Position numbers and translations under genes: made by a program | Shown: positions 27,782 to 38,800 of the stretch, piece after piece | Layout of the letters: every line of letters begins with the position of its first letter | Position numbering within the stretch: position 1 is the stretch's first letter | DNA from: Burkholderia savannae | Lineage (GTDB): Bacteria; Pseudomonadota; Gammaproteobacteria; Burkholderiales; Burkholderiaceae | DNA: 64,000 nt | Direction of reading: 5' to 3' | Assembly (NCBI RefSeq): GCF_001524445.2 | Contig: NZ_CP013418.1 | Span: 372,001-436,000, forward strand | Notes under the pieces: model-generated | What the model saw: the letters and a program-made list of their open reading frames with translations, nothing else | Databases searched by the model: none | Told to the model about the DNA's origin: nothing

Positions 27782-28714
27782 ATGAAGCCCCAGCTTCTCG
27801 TGCTGATCCCGCTGCGCGACCACGCGCGCGCGCAAGTCGCCGACGCCTTCGACATCATCTACGCCCCCACGCCCGACGAGCGTCGCGACGCGATCGCCGA
27901 GCGCGGCGCCGCCGTGCGGGCCGTGCTGACGAACGGCACGGCCGGCCTGCTTGCCGACGAGATCGCGCGCCTGCCGAACCTCGAGTTCGTCGGCGCGCTG
28001 GGCGCCGGTTACGAAAACGTCGCGGTGGCCGACGCGCGCTCGCGCGGGATCGTCGTCGTCAACGGCGCGGGCACGAACGACGACTGCGTCGCCGATCACG
28101 CGTTCGCGCTGCTGCTCGCGGCGGTGCGCGAGGTCGCGAAGCTCGATGCGGCGTGCCGCGCGGGCGTGTGGCGCGACGCGCTGCCGATGCCGCCGAACGT
28201 CTGCGGCAAGCGGCTCGGAATCGTCGGGCTCGGCAACATCGGCGAGAAGATCGCCCGCCGCGCGGCGGGCTTCGATCTCGAGATCGGCTACCACAACCGC
28301 AAGCCGCGCGAAGGCGCCGCATTCCGCTATTTCGCGGCGCTCGACGCGCTCGCTCGCTGGGCGGATTTTCTGGTCGTCGCGACGCCGGGCGGCGCGGCGA
28401 CGCGGCATCTGATCGACGCGCGCATCCTCGATGCGCTCGGCGAGCACGGGTTTCTCGTCAACGTGTCGCGCGGCAGCGTCGTCGACACGGCGGCGCTCGC
28501 CGACGCATTGCGCGAAGGCCGCGTCGCGGGTGCGGGGCTCGACGTCTACGAAGGGGAGCCGGAGCCGCCGCGCGCGCTGACGGCGCTCGACAACGTCGTG
28601 CTGACGCCGCACATGGGCGGCTGGTCGCCGGAGGCGCTCGACCGCTCGGTGCGGCAGTTCCTCGAGAACGCGGCGCGCCATTTCTCGGGGCGGCCGGTGC
28701 TGACGCCGATCTGA
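27782..28714 (+). CDS. D-2-hydroxyacid dehydrogenase (glyoxylate/hydroxypyruvate reductase-like)
   Basis: 310 residues. The NAD-binding motif is GKRLGIVGLGNIGEKIARRA. The catalytic arginine region is FLVNVSRGSVVDTAALADAL. The glutamate is in GLDVYEGEPEPP, and the histidine in LTPHMGGWSPEA. The N-terminal catalytic half has GALGAGYENVAVADA, matching hydroxypyruvate reductases. The enzyme reduces a 2-oxoacid to the D-hydroxyacid in the cytoplasm. The OsmC-like gene follows 38 bp downstream, so the two are likely co-transcribed. Confidence 0.9.
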   Translation: MKPQLLVLIPLRDHARAQVADAFDIIYAPTPDERRDAIAERGAAVRAVLTNGTAGLLADEIARLPNLEFVGALGAGYENVAVADARSRGIVVVNGAGTNDDCVADHAFALLLAAVREVAKLDAACRAGVWRDALPMPPNVCGKRLGIVGLGNIGEKIARRAAGFDLEIGYHNRKPREGAAFRYFAALDALARWADFLVVATPGGAATRHLIDARILDALGEHGFLVNVSRGSVVDTAALADALREGRVAGAGLDVYEGEPEPPRALTALDNVVLTPHMGGWSPEALDRSVRQFLENAARHFSGRPVLTPI

Positions 28715-28752
28715 CGAACGACCGTCCCGGCACGAACACACAAGGAGAAACG

Positions 28753-29238
28753 ATGTCGACCTACACGGCCGAAGTGACGTGGCAGAAGCAGGAAAGCGAA
28801 GCGTTCACCGACAATCGCTACAGCCGCAAGCACGAATGGCGCTTCGACGGCGGCGTTCGCGTGCCGGCGTCGAGCTCGCCGCACGTGGTGCGCGTGCCGT
28901 TTTCCGATCCGGCGGCGGTCGATCCGGAAGAGGCGTTCGTCGCGGCGCTGTCGAGCTGCCACATGCTGTGGTTCCTGTCGCTCGCCGCGCAGAGGAAATT
29001 CGTCGTCACGGGCTATCGCGACGTGGCCGAAGGCACGATGGAAAAGAACGCCGACGGCAAGGAAGTGATGACGCGCATCGTGTTGAAGCCGCATGTGACG
29101 TTCGGCGGCGAGCGGGCGCCGACGCGCGAGGACGTCGACGCGCTGCACCACGCGGCGCATGAAGCGTGCTATCTCGCGAACTCGGTGAAGAGCGAGATCG
29201 GCGTCGAGGGGAGCTGGGCGCACGAGCACGCGCGCTGA
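28753..29238 (+). CDS. OsmC-family peroxide-reducing protein
   Basis: 161 residues from an ATG after an AAGGAGAAACG ribosome site. The first redox cysteine is in FVAALSSCHMLWFLSLAA, and the second is in HHAAHEACYLANSVKSE, the OsmC/Ohr pattern. These proteins reduce organic hydroperoxides by a two-cysteine mechanism. A helper role to the preceding dehydrogenase is not evident; they may simply share a transcript. Confidence 0.9.
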   Translation: MSTYTAEVTWQKQESEAFTDNRYSRKHEWRFDGGVRVPASSSPHVVRVPFSDPAAVDPEEAFVAALSSCHMLWFLSLAAQRKFVVTGYRDVAEGTMEKNADGKEVMTRIVLKPHVTFGGERAPTREDVDALHHAAHEACYLANSVKSEIGVEGSWAHEHAR

Positions 29239-29666
29239 GCGGCGCGCGGTTTCGGCGACGTTGCCGCGGCCTCCCGGGCGGCGCAACGGCGGGCGGCGAC
29301 GCCGCGCGGCACGGCTCGCCGCCGCCCGCCGAACGGCGCATCCGCACCGCCGAAGGTTGCGGCCGTTGTGTCTGTCGCCTAATCTCCAGACATCATTTGC
29401 CTGCCGCGCCGGCGCGCGCCGGCATGGTCGACGCCGCCGGCGTCTTCATCCGGGCGGGCGGTGCGCCGCGGCCGGCATCGGCGAACGCGGCGGCCACGAC
29501 AGACTGCTTCCGCCCGCGCGACGGGCGGCGCGCCGCCGCTCGCGCCCGGAACGCTTCGGAGCGCTCCGGAACGCGGCGGCGCGGTGCAGCAAGCTCGGCC
29601 TGCGGCCGCATTCTGCGATCGAGCTTATGAACGGCTTTCTGGCAACGACACCTCGGGGGAGTCGAG
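29239..29666. other. 428-bp intergenic stretch before the signalling genes
   Basis: No gene, strong palindrome or terminator is visible. The only notable item is CTCGGGGGAG shortly before the kinase ATG, which can serve as its ribosome site. Confidence 0.45.
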
Positions 29667-31823
29667 ATGGCCTCGGGCATCAGGCGATTGGGGGAAAAAG
29701 CGTCGCGCTGGATCGACCTCGGCTTGTGGAGCGCCGCCGTGCTGCTGCTGTTGACGGCGGGCATCGGCGCGCTCGGCACGACGAACCTGTTCGACAGCGA
29801 GGCGGACGTCCACCGCGCCAACGAAGTGATTTCGGGGCTCGAACGGCTGCTGTCGCTCGCCCGCGACATGGAAACCGGGCAGCGCGGATACATCATCACC
29901 GGCAAGCCGGAATACCTGCAGCCTTACGAAGCGGCGCTGCCCGACATTCGCAAGCAGTTCGATTTCCTCGCGCCGCTCGTGCAGGACGAAGCGGTCCAGC
30001 GGCAGCGGCTCGCCGCGCTGCACACGCTGCTCGACAAGAAGCAGGATGAGCTCGCCTCGACGATCGCGCTTCGCAAGACCGTGGGTTTCGATGCGGCGCG
30101 CGCGGTCGTTTCGAACGATTCCGGCAAGATCTTCATGGATCAGGCGCGCGCGCTCGCCAACGACATGGAGGCGAGCGTCGAGCAACGATTGGTCGCCCTG
30201 CGCGAGCGCGCGAGAACGACACGCGACGTCGCCATCGCGGTGGGGCTCGCGTCCGGCCTGCTGACGCTCGCGGTGTGCCTGTCGTTCGGCTACATGATGC
30301 GCCGCCTGCTGCTCGTCGAGGCGAGCGCGGCCGACGATCTCTTCGAGCAGCGGGAATTGCTTCACGTCACGCTCGCGAGCATCGGCGACGGCGTCGTGGC
30401 GACCGACGTCGACGGCCGCGTCACGTTCTTCAACCGGGCCGCCGAGGAGATGACCGCGCTCGCCGGCGACGCCGTCGTCGGCCGGCCGATCGCCGAGGCG
30501 CTGACCTTCCGGCACGCATCGGCGCGACGCGCGATCGACAATCCGGCGCGCGTCGCGGTCGAGCGGCAACGCACCGCGACCCTGCCGGCTCACGCGCGGC
30601 TCGTCGGCCGCAACGGCGGCGAGCTGCCGGTCGACGGCAATGCCGCGCCCACTTTCGACGCGAACGGCAGGCTGATCGGCGCGGTGCTCGTCGTGCGCGA
30701 CGTGTCGGAGCGTGAGCGGGCCGAGGAGCGATTCCGGCTCGCCGTCGAGGCCGCGCCGAACGCGATGATCATGGTGGGGCGCGAAGGCCGGATCGTGCTC
30801 GTCAATTCGCAAGCCGAAAGATTGTTCGGCTACGTGCGCGACGACATGATCGGACAGAATGTCGACATGCTGGTGCCGGAGCGTTTTCGTTCCGGGCATG
30901 CCGCCCATCGGAGCGCATTCTTCGGCAAGCCGGGCGCGCGGCCGATGGGCGCCGGGCGCGACCTGTACGGCCTGCGGCGCGACGGCGCCGAGTTCCCGGT
31001 CGAAATCGGGCTCAACCCGATCACGACGTCGGAAGGCACGTTCGTGCTCAGCTCGATCGCCGACATCACCGAGCGCAAGCGCTCGGAGCTCGAGCTGCGC
31101 CGCCGAAGCGAGGAGCTCGCGCGCTCGAATCAGGATCTCGAACAGTTTGCGTACGTGGCGTCACACGATCTCCAGGAGCCGTTGCGCGCGGTCGCGGGGC
31201 CGTTGCAGTTGCTGCAGCGCCGATATCAGGGGCAACTCGACGCGCGGGCCGACGAGTTCATCGGCCACGCGGTCGACGGCGCGACCCGAATGCAGGCGCT
31301 CATCGACGACCTGCTGAGCTATTCGCGCGTCGGGCGCCTGGAGGACGCGCGCCAGTCCGTCGACTGCGAGCGCGCGCTCGACGAGGCGCTCCGGAACCTG
31401 AGCGCCGCCGTCCGCGACGCCGGCGCGCGCATCAGTCACGACCGGCTGCCGGTCGTCCACGGCATCCCCGCGCAGGTCGTCCTTCTGTTCCAGAATCTGC
31501 TCGGAAACGCGATCAAGTTCCGCCGCAAGGATCGCACCGCGCATATCCATCTGGCGTCGGAAACGCGCGACGACGCGTGGGCGTTCCGGATCAGCGACAA
31601 CGGCATCGGAATCGATCCTCAGTATTTCGAGCGCATCTTCCTGATCTTCCAGCGCCTGCATACGCGGCGCGAATATCCGGGAACGGGGCTCGGGCTCGCG
31701 CTTTGCAAGCGCATCGTCGAACACCATGGCGGCCGCATCTGGGTCGAGTCCGCGCCGGGGCAGGGAACGACGTTTTCGTTCACGCTGTCGCGGCCGGCCG
31801 CGGATGAAACGGGACGTCGATGA
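29667..31823 (+). CDS. CHASE3-PAS-PAS sensor histidine kinase
   Basis: 718 residues. Membrane segments lie at about 20-40 and 188-210. Between them is a CHASE3-type periplasmic domain (LARDMETGQRGYIITGKPEY). Two PAS domains follow (about 228-350 and 355-470), the second ending in the SSIADITERKRSELELR linker. The phosphoacceptor is H500 in FAYVASHDLQEPLRAVAG, an HWE/phytochrome-type HisKA. The ATPase domain has NLLGNAIKFRRKD, ISDNGIGIDPQYFERIF and GTGLGLALCKRIVEHHGG. The next gene is a lone receiver of the kind usually served by such kinases. Confidence 0.93.
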   Translation: MASGIRRLGEKASRWIDLGLWSAAVLLLLTAGIGALGTTNLFDSEADVHRANEVISGLERLLSLARDMETGQRGYIITGKPEYLQPYEAALPDIRKQFDFLAPLVQDEAVQRQRLAALHTLLDKKQDELASTIALRKTVGFDAARAVVSNDSGKIFMDQARALANDMEASVEQRLVALRERARTTRDVAIAVGLASGLLTLAVCLSFGYMMRRLLLVEASAADDLFEQRELLHVTLASIGDGVVATDVDGRVTFFNRAAEEMTALAGDAVVGRPIAEALTFRHASARRAIDNPARVAVERQRTATLPAHARLVGRNGGELPVDGNAAPTFDANGRLIGAVLVVRDVSERERAEERFRLAVEAAPNAMIMVGREGRIVLVNSQAERLFGYVRDDMIGQNVDMLVPERFRSGHAAHRSAFFGKPGARPMGAGRDLYGLRRDGAEFPVEIGLNPITTSEGTFVLSSIADITERKRSELELRRRSEELARSNQDLEQFAYVASHDLQEPLRAVAGPLQLLQRRYQGQLDARADEFIGHAVDGATRMQALIDDLLSYSRVGRLEDARQSVDCERALDEALRNLSAAVRDAGARISHDRLPVVHGIPAQVVLLFQNLLGNAIKFRRKDRTAHIHLASETRDDAWAFRISDNGIGIDPQYFERIFLIFQRLHTRREYPGTGLGLALCKRIVEHHGGRIWVESAPGQGTTFSFTLSRPAADETGRR

Positions 31824-31869
31824 AACGCGATGAAACGCGATGAAACGCGCAATCCGAAGGAGGTGAGCG

Positions 31870-32322
31870 ATGATGGCCGATGACGGAGGAAATCTCGTCG
31901 AGATCCTGCTGGTCGAGGACTCTCCGACCGACGTGATGATGACGAAGGAGGCGCTCGACTACTACAAGGTGCTCAATCCGCTGCAGGTCGTCGAGGACGG
32001 CGTCGAGGCGATGGCGTACCTGAGGCGCGAGGGGCGCTACGCGTCGGCGCGACGGCCGGGCCTCATCATTCTCGATCTCAATTTGCCGAAAATGAGCGGC
32101 CGCGAGGTTCTTCAGGAACTGAAGCGCGATCCGCGGCTCAGCACGATTCCGGTCGTGATCCTGACGACGTCGAAATCGGAAGAGGACATCGCGAGATCGT
32201 ACGGACTGCATGCGAACTGCTACATCAGCAAGCCCGTCGATTTCGGCAAATTCACGGACGTCGTGCACAGCATCAACGAGTTCTGGCTCGGCGTGGTCAC
32301 ACTGCCGCCCGCGAAGCCATGA
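31870..32322 (+). CDS. stand-alone response regulator receiver (Rcp1-like)
   Basis: 150 residues, a receiver domain only. The acidic pocket is LLVEDSPTD, the phosphoacceptor D69 is in [16 protein letters not shown], the threonine is in [11 protein letters not shown], and the lysine is in [12 protein letters not shown]. The long insertion between strands 2 and 3 is typical of Rcp1-type partners of phytochrome-like kinases. There is no output domain. It starts after an AAGGAGGTGAGCG ribosome site and overlaps the next start by 4 bp. Confidence 0.93.
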   Translation: MMADDGGNLVEILLVEDSPTDVMMTKEALDYYKVLNPLQVVEDGVEAMAYLRREGRYASARRPGLIILDLNLPKMSGREVLQELKRDPRLSTIPVVILTTSKSEEDIARSYGLHANCYISKPVDFGKFTDVVHSINEFWLGVVTLPPAKP

Positions 32323-33797
32323 ACGCATCGTCCAGAAACGTCGACATCCTGCTGGTGGAGGACAGCGAGACCGATGCGCTGCTGATCGGCGAAGCGCTGA
32401 CCGACGTGACCGATTTCGAGCCGCGCGTGTCGAGCGCCGAGCTGCTGTCGACGGCGCTCGCGTCCGCGAAGCGCATGCATTACGACGTCGTCCTGCTCGA
32501 TCTCGGCTTGCCCGACGCGCATGGGCTCGACACGTTCCGCCAATTTCACCGGCAGGTGCCCGACGTTCCCGTGCTCGTGCTGACGGGCCTCGACGATCTG
32601 TCGGTCGGGCTGCAGGCCATACAGGAGGGCGCGCAGGACTATCTGCTCAAGAAGCGGGTCGAGACGTCGCTGCTGAGCCGGGCGATACGCTATGCGATGG
32701 AGCGGCACCGTGTCGCCGCGGCGCTGTCGGCGAGCGAGGAGCGGTTTCAGCTCGCGGTCAGCGGCGCCAGCGCCGGGCTGTGGGACTGGAATCCGCAGAC
32801 GGGCGCGATGTACGTGTCGCCGCACTTCAAGAAGATCATGGGCTACGACGACCACGAACTGCCCGACGAGATTACGGGGCACCGCGACGCGATTCACGCC
32901 GCCGACCTGAAGCGCGTGACCGACGCGCTGAAGGCGCACCTCGAGCATCGCGACACGTACGACGTCGAATACCGGGTGCGCACGCGCTGCGGCGATTTCC
33001 GATGGATTCAGTCGCGCGGGCAGGCGTTGTGGAACGGCGCGGGCGAGCCGTATCGGATGGTCGGCTGGATCATGGACGTCACCGACCGCAAGCGCGACGA
33101 AGACGCGCTGCGTGTGTCGCGCGAGGAGCTGCAACGCCTGTCGGCGCATATCCAGGGCATTCGCGAGGAAGAGAAAACGCGCATTGCGCGGGAATTGCAC
33201 GACGATCTCGGGCAGCAGCTGACGGCGCTGAAGATGGCGGTCACTCAGGTCGAGGGCGAGCTGAAGGACGCGGGCTGGTCGTCGCGCGCGAGCCGCTTGC
33301 CGAACGTGTATGCGTTGATCAGCCAACTGCTGGATTCGGTGCGGCGGATCGCGGCGGACCTGCGCCCCGTGATGCTGGACGATCTCGGGCTGACTCCGGC
33401 GATCGAATGGCTGACGCACGAGTTCGGCGTGCGGTATCGCATCCGGGTGGTGAGCCGCATCGAGGCCGACGACATCGCGTTCAGTCGCGACGGCGCGACC
33501 GAGGTGTTCCGCATCGTTCAGGAGGCGCTCACCAACGTCGCGCGACATTCGGAAGCGACCGAAGTCGAGCTCGACATCGTGCGCGACGAGCCGCACTGCA
33601 TCGTGCGGATCGCCGACAACGGCCACGGCACGGCTCGCGAAACGCGTCCCAATCGTCATTCCCTCGGTCTGCTCGGCATGCGCGAGCGCGCCGCGCGGCT
33701 CGGCGGCGAAATCCGGATCGATACAGCGCCCGGCCGCGGATTCGCGTTGACGGCCACGCTGCCGCTGGCGGTGATCGAGGCGGCCGATCCGGGCTGA
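32319..33797 (+). CDS. hybrid protein: receiver-PAS-histidine kinase (NarX-like)
   Basis: 492 residues. The N-terminal receiver covers about 8-125, with phosphoacceptor D61 in [21 protein letters not shown] domain with its PAC segment covers about 138-260 ([20 protein letters not shown]). The C-terminal kinase is of the HisKA_3 type, with H294 in [19 protein letters not shown], and an ATPase domain with [18 protein letters not shown] and [19 protein letters not shown]. NarX-type kinases normally pair with NarL-type DNA-binding regulators; none is adjacent. The receiver in front may take phosphate from the preceding kinase. Confidence 0.92.
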   Translation: MNASSRNVDILLVEDSETDALLIGEALTDVTDFEPRVSSAELLSTALASAKRMHYDVVLLDLGLPDAHGLDTFRQFHRQVPDVPVLVLTGLDDLSVGLQAIQEGAQDYLLKKRVETSLLSRAIRYAMERHRVAAALSASEERFQLAVSGASAGLWDWNPQTGAMYVSPHFKKIMGYDDHELPDEITGHRDAIHAADLKRVTDALKAHLEHRDTYDVEYRVRTRCGDFRWIQSRGQALWNGAGEPYRMVGWIMDVTDRKRDEDALRVSREELQRLSAHIQGIREEEKTRIARELHDDLGQQLTALKMAVTQVEGELKDAGWSSRASRLPNVYALISQLLDSVRRIAADLRPVMLDDLGLTPAIEWLTHEFGVRYRIRVVSRIEADDIAFSRDGATEVFRIVQEALTNVARHSEATEVELDIVRDEPHCIVRIADNGHGTARETRPNRHSLGLLGMRERAARLGGEIRIDTAPGRGFALTATLPLAVIEAADPG

Positions 33798-34172
33798 GCG
33801 GCGGCGTTTCTCGCGTTCATCAAGCGCATCGCGTGGTGCAGTGCGTCGCGCTGCGGACATGGAGCGCGTCGACGCGCGGTTTCCCGTCGACGATGACGCC
33901 GCTTTTTTTGCGTTGCCGGACGACGCGGCCTGCAGGCTGGCGCATGATGCCCGCGTAGCAGCCCTGAACGAAGTGTCTTTGGCTTGCCGCGCGCGCGGCG
34001 CATCCGCGCAAGGGCGGCCGTGTGACGGCTTCGCATCCGGCGTCGCCGTCGATCGCTGCTGCGCGGGCCGAAGGCTGCGCATGTGCGTTCCCGCCGGAAA
34101 ACGAAGCGCGCCGTCTCGCAACGGCCGGCGGCGACGCGCGTGCCGGCGTCGTCGCGCGAACGGGGCGGCCCA
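33798..34172. other. 375-bp gap between convergent genes
   Basis: The signalling operon and the transporter gene point at each other here. Open frames are arginine-rich and unconvincing. Several GC-rich complementary segments exist but no clear terminator with a T-run. Confidence 0.45.
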
Positions 34173-35609
34173 TCAGTTCGCTGCCGCGCCGGCCGCGTCG
34201 CGCGCGGCGGCGCGCGCGTCGTCCGTCGACGCGAGCGCCTCGAGCGCCAAGCCTTTCGTCTCGATCCCCAGCGCGCCGACCGCCAGCGCGGCGACGACGA
34301 ACGACAGCGCGCCGAGCGTGAACACGCCGCCTTGGCCGAAGAGCGGCAGCACGATGCCGACCACATACGGCCCGATCAGCGAGCCGACCCGGCCGATCGC
34401 CGACGCGAAGCCCGAACCCGTCGCGCGCGCGCCCGTGCCGTACAGCTCCGGCGTGTACGTGTAGAGCACCGCCCACATGCCGAACAGGAAGAACTGCATT
34501 GCGAGCCCGGTGCCGACGAGCAGCGTCACGCTGCTGCCGAACAGTGCGCTCTGTCCGTACACGTAAGCCATCGCGGCGCCGCCGACGAGCGACGCGATGC
34601 AGGTCGGCTTGCGTCCCCAGCGCTCGACGAGCCACGCCGCGCACAGGAAGCCGGGAATGCCGCCGAGCGAGATCAGCACCGTATAGAACACCGATTGCGT
34701 GACGGGGAAGCCCGCCTGCTGCAGCAGCGCGCCGAGCCACGAGGTGAGGCCGTAGAAGCCGAGCAGCGCGAAGAACCACAGCAGCCAGACCATCGTCGTG
34801 CGACGGCGGTAGGCAGCGCTCCAGATCTCTCGCAACGCGCCGCGGCCACGCGCGGCGGCGGGCTCCGCGAGCCGCGACGGCGCAGGCAGGCTCGACACGC
34901 GCGCGGACTTCATCACCTTCGCCTCGACGTGCGCGAGCACGCGCTCGGCCTCGGCGAGCCGGCCGTGGTGCTCGAGCCAACGCGGCGATTCCGGCACGAG
35001 CCGGCGCACGACGAGCACGAACACGGCGGGCAGCGCGAGCAGCGCGAACACGGTGCGCCAGCCGAACAGCGGGAGCACGAAGTACGACACGATGCCGGCG
35101 GTGATGAAGCCGAGCGGCCAGAAGCCGTCCATCAGCGCGATCAGCCGGCCGCGCTTCGCGGCGGGAACGAATTCGGACAAGAGCGTTTGCGCGACCGGAA
35201 ACTCCATGCCCATGCCGATTCCGAGCAGCACGCGATAGACGATCAGCGCGTCGACGTTCTGCGCGGTCGAGCAGAGGTACGACGCCGCGCCCCACAGCAC
35301 CATGCTCCACTGGAACACGGGGCGCCGGCCGAAGCGGTCGGCGAGCAGGCCCGCGATTGCCGCACCGAGCACCATCCCGAAGAAGCTCGCGCTCGCGACG
35401 AGGCCGGCCGTCGCCGTCGATAGGCCGAACTCCTTCTTGATCGAGCCGAGCACGAAGGTCATCGTGCCGAGATCCACCGAGTCGAAGAAAAACGCGATCG
35501 CGATGATCACGAAGATGAGCTTGTGATAGCCGGAAAACGGCAATCGTTCGAGGCGGGCGGCGGCGCTGGCGCGCGTGGCGCTCGAAGGGGCGGCGAGGGC
35601 GGCTGGCAT
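34173..35609 (-). CDS. MFS transporter (sugar/organic acid porter type)
   Basis: 478 residues, 12 predicted membrane segments. GLVASASFFGMVLGAAIAGL, LADRFGRRPVFQWSMVLWG (loop 2-3 motif) and RVLLGIGMGMEFPVAQTLLS are clear MFS landmarks. PESPRWLEHHGRLAEAERVL is the sugar-porter-like motif after helix 6. It is transcribed in the same direction as the large BKACE-like gene, 211 bp downstream of it. Transport of that protein's substrate or product is possible. The length and motifs fit YaaU/NiaP-like carriers too. Confidence 0.85.
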   Translation of the reverse strand: MPAALAAPSSATRASAAARLERLPFSGYHKLIFVIIAIAFFFDSVDLGTMTFVLGSIKKEFGLSTATAGLVASASFFGMVLGAAIAGLLADRFGRRPVFQWSMVLWGAASYLCSTAQNVDALIVYRVLLGIGMGMEFPVAQTLLSEFVPAAKRGRLIALMDGFWPLGFITAGIVSYFVLPLFGWRTVFALLALPAVFVLVVRRLVPESPRWLEHHGRLAEAERVLAHVEAKVMKSARVSSLPAPSRLAEPAAARGRGALREIWSAAYRRRTTMVWLLWFFALLGFYGLTSWLGALLQQAGFPVTQSVFYTVLISLGGIPGFLCAAWLVERWGRKPTCIASLVGGAAMAYVYGQSALFGSSVTLLVGTGLAMQFFLFGMWAVLYTYTPELYGTGARATGSGFASAIGRVGSLIGPYVVGIVLPLFGQGGVFTLGALSFVVAALAVGALGIETKGLALEALASTDDARAAARDAAGAAAN

Positions 35610-35820
35610 GGCGGTCTCTGGTGGTAACGCGGCCCCGGCGCGGGATGCGCGGGGCGCGCGGTTCGTTCAGTAGACTTGGCCATTATTCGCCGCCATAGAA
35701 GGAAAGCGGCATGCGGGTGGAACGGGCGCGCCATCGGCGGGGCGGCGCCGCGTTCGCGGCGACGCCGTCCGCCGAAGGCGGGCGCGCCGGCGCGTGACGC
35801 CGCCGGCGCGCCGCGCGGGC

Positions 35821-38800
35821 TTACGCGAGCGCTCGCCGCATCATGTGGTTCGCGCTCGACCGGTAGTCGGTCATCGACGACTGCAACTCGCGCAGGATCG
35901 CGTGCGCGCCGGCGTCGGCGGGCGCGTCGTGAAAGCGCGCGATCCACTGGCGAAGCCACAGCGGGCTCGCGGCCAGGTAGCGGCGAATCGAGTGGCCGTC
36001 GTCGAGCCGCGCATGGTCGTCGAGCAGGAACACGCCCGTCAGCCGCGCGACGATCTTGCCGTGCCGGCCTTCTTGCCAGACCGGCGTCGCGTGATCGTAG
36101 CGATAGTCGGCGGGCTGCGTGTGGACGAGACAATGCTGCAGCACGTCCGCATGCTCGCCCGGCTCGATCACGTAATGACGGCTCGTCGTGCCGGCGAGGC
36201 TGCGCACGTCGTTGAACGCGGTCACGTCGACGACCGACGTGCCGAGCCAGTCGAGGTGGATATCCGCGGCGGAGCCGAACGACACGAGCAGCGCGCGATC
36301 GAAGAACGCACGGAGCTCGTCGCCCGTGAGGCCGAGGCGCTCGCCGTCGTGGCACGCCTGCACGTCGAGCTGCTGCGCGGTCGCGATCCCCGAGCTGTGC
36401 GCGAAGCACTTGAGGAACGGCAACTGCTCGATCTGCTCCGCCTTGACGCGTCGCGCGCGCGAGCCGTCCTGATACAGCGGGAATCCCGCCGCGTCGCGGC
36501 GTACGAGCTGCTGTTCGGTGTACGCGAGCTTGGCAGGCTTGTCGACGAGGCGCGGCAAAATCAGGCGCTCGTAGATCAGTTGCGATTCCTGACTGAAGTA
36601 GATGCCCGCCGGGTCCGCGTTCAGCGCGAAGCGGTTGTGCAGCATGCTGGCTTCGATCACCGTTTCGCCGTCGTCGCGACGTCCCGAATGCGTGATCGCG
36701 AGCAGGCGCAGCGGCGTGTCGCGGCGCGCATGCTGCGAAGCATGCAATGTCGGATCGGCGGCGATCTGCGCGACGAAGCCATGGAACAGCTGAGCCATTC
36801 CGTTCGATAGCTTGAGGCCGAGCGGATAGTTGGTGGTCGGCGTGCTCGGCAACACGATCCAGTCGACGCTGTCGATCGCGGCCGGCAACTCGCCCGGCGC
36901 GATGTCGCGGCGCACGGGCGGCTCGCCCGCCGCGGCCGACGTTTCGAGCACGGTCCAGACCGGTCCGCACGCCTTGTGCGACGCGTTCGAGCGATCGCGC
37001 AACTCGAGCGTGAGCTCGCGCAACGCGTGGTAGAGCAGCGCCATCGTCGCGCTGTAGCGCGGGCTCTGGCGCAAGCCGAGATTCACGACGTTGCTGTAGT
37101 CGCTGTTGTATCGGCAAGGAATCCCGACCAGATATTCGAGGCAGCGCAGCGGCAGCGGCTTGAACTGGTCGACTCGCACGCTGTAACTCGCATCGTCGCG
37201 CGTCACGGTCTTGCCTGGGCGGGCGTAATCTTCGAGCGCGCGGTCGTACGCGTCGATCGAATAGCCGCGCGGCACGAGCAGCTCGCGCGCGAAATTCAGC
37301 GCTTGCGGGATCTGGATGTAGCGGGCGAGCAGATACTCGTGGTCCTCGTAGCGATCGAGCTCCTCGACGAACGAGCGAATCGTGACGCCGAAGCTGCGCG
37401 CGGCCGTCAGCACGTGTTCGGCGAGCGCGGCGGGATCGGTCGGCAGGGCTTGCGCGCTCGCAAGGTGCGACGCGAGCCGGTCTTCGATCTTGCGATACGT
37501 GTCGACGATCGGCCGCAGCGCATCGAGAATCGTATCGGCCGATACGAGACGCTCGTCCGCCGGATAGTGCGCGAGCGAGGCCTCCGCCTGGCGGAACAGC
37601 CCGACGTCGGGGCGCGACATGCCGAGCTCGTCGCGCAGCGTTTCGGCGTCGACGATGCCGATGCCGCGGCGCTCGAGCTCGAGCCGCAGCCAGCGGACCT
37701 GATCGCCCGTCCCGCATGCCTTGCGCACGCCGCCCGGCACGCGCGCGTCGAAGACGTTCAGCGCATCCTCGAGGCCGACGCGGATGCCGTCGAGATCGAG
37801 TGCGATCGCCACGTCGACGAGCAACGCCTGGAACGGGCCAGGCAGCAGCAGCGAGATCTTGCACGACGGAAAGTTGTCGCGAAGCTTGTCGACGCTCGGG
37901 CGCAGTTGCGTGGCGGCGAGCTCGACGGCCTTCTCGTGCGCATCGTCGGTGCCCGCTTGCAGCAGCTTCGCGATCGCCTTGCGCGTGGGCACGTCGATCA
38001 GCGAATCGTCGCTCGTGTCGCCGCTGACGGGGTCGCGATGGTATTGGTCCACGGCGGCGACGAGCATGAACAGCACCGGAACGCCGGCCTTGACGAGCGG
38101 CGACTGATAGAGCGTGATCGAATTCTCGACGATCGTGTGGTTGAACACTTCGATCTCGGGCCGCACGCCGACGTCCGCGAAGTGGGCGAGCTGATCCGCG
38201 AGGAACGCGTTCGGATTGTCATAGCCGCCACCTGCCTGGAACACGACAGGCCCGGGGCTGAACGACGCGACGTCGGGCGCGAGCTGCGCGTGGCCGTAGC
38301 GCTTCAGGTGCGCGCGCCGCAGCGGGCTTTGCGACGCGCGGCGGTCGCCGCGCGCGCTCGTCGACAGATTCAGGATCGCGGACGGCTCCAGGTCGAGCAG
38401 CGAGGGCACGATGCGATCGTAGTCCTCGAGCACGATGTGATTGCGCTGAGAGCCGACGCCGATCGGCGCGTTCAGCCCGGGAATCGCGAGCGTCGCCTGG
38501 TCGTCGGTCGCGCGCGTGTGCAGATGGACCACCGCCGCGCCTTCGCGGAGGGCCTCGCGCGATGCGTCGACGATGCCTTCCGCCGTGATCGGCAGAAAGG
38601 GCGAGCGCGCCTTGCCCGGCTGCCAGTAGCCGGCGTCGCATGTGCGCCAGCCGTGTTCGAACAGCGATTCGAGCACGGCCGCATTGTCGGCGCGAATCCG
38701 CTCGACGAAGTCCGGCGACAGATACGTGTGGATTCGATCGTGTGTCCAGGTCAGGCTGCCGTCTTCGGTGGCGGTCCAGCCGAACGTCGTGAGCTGCAGG

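Noticed and set aside
33798..34172. Terminator between convergent genes
   Set aside because: Several complementary GC segments, but none forms a long clean stem with a T-run.
33841..34464. A 207-codon frame between the signalling genes and the transporter
   Set aside because: The first ~50 residues look balanced, but the rest is arginine/serine-rich and runs across the end of the transporter gene; no ribosome site or domain.
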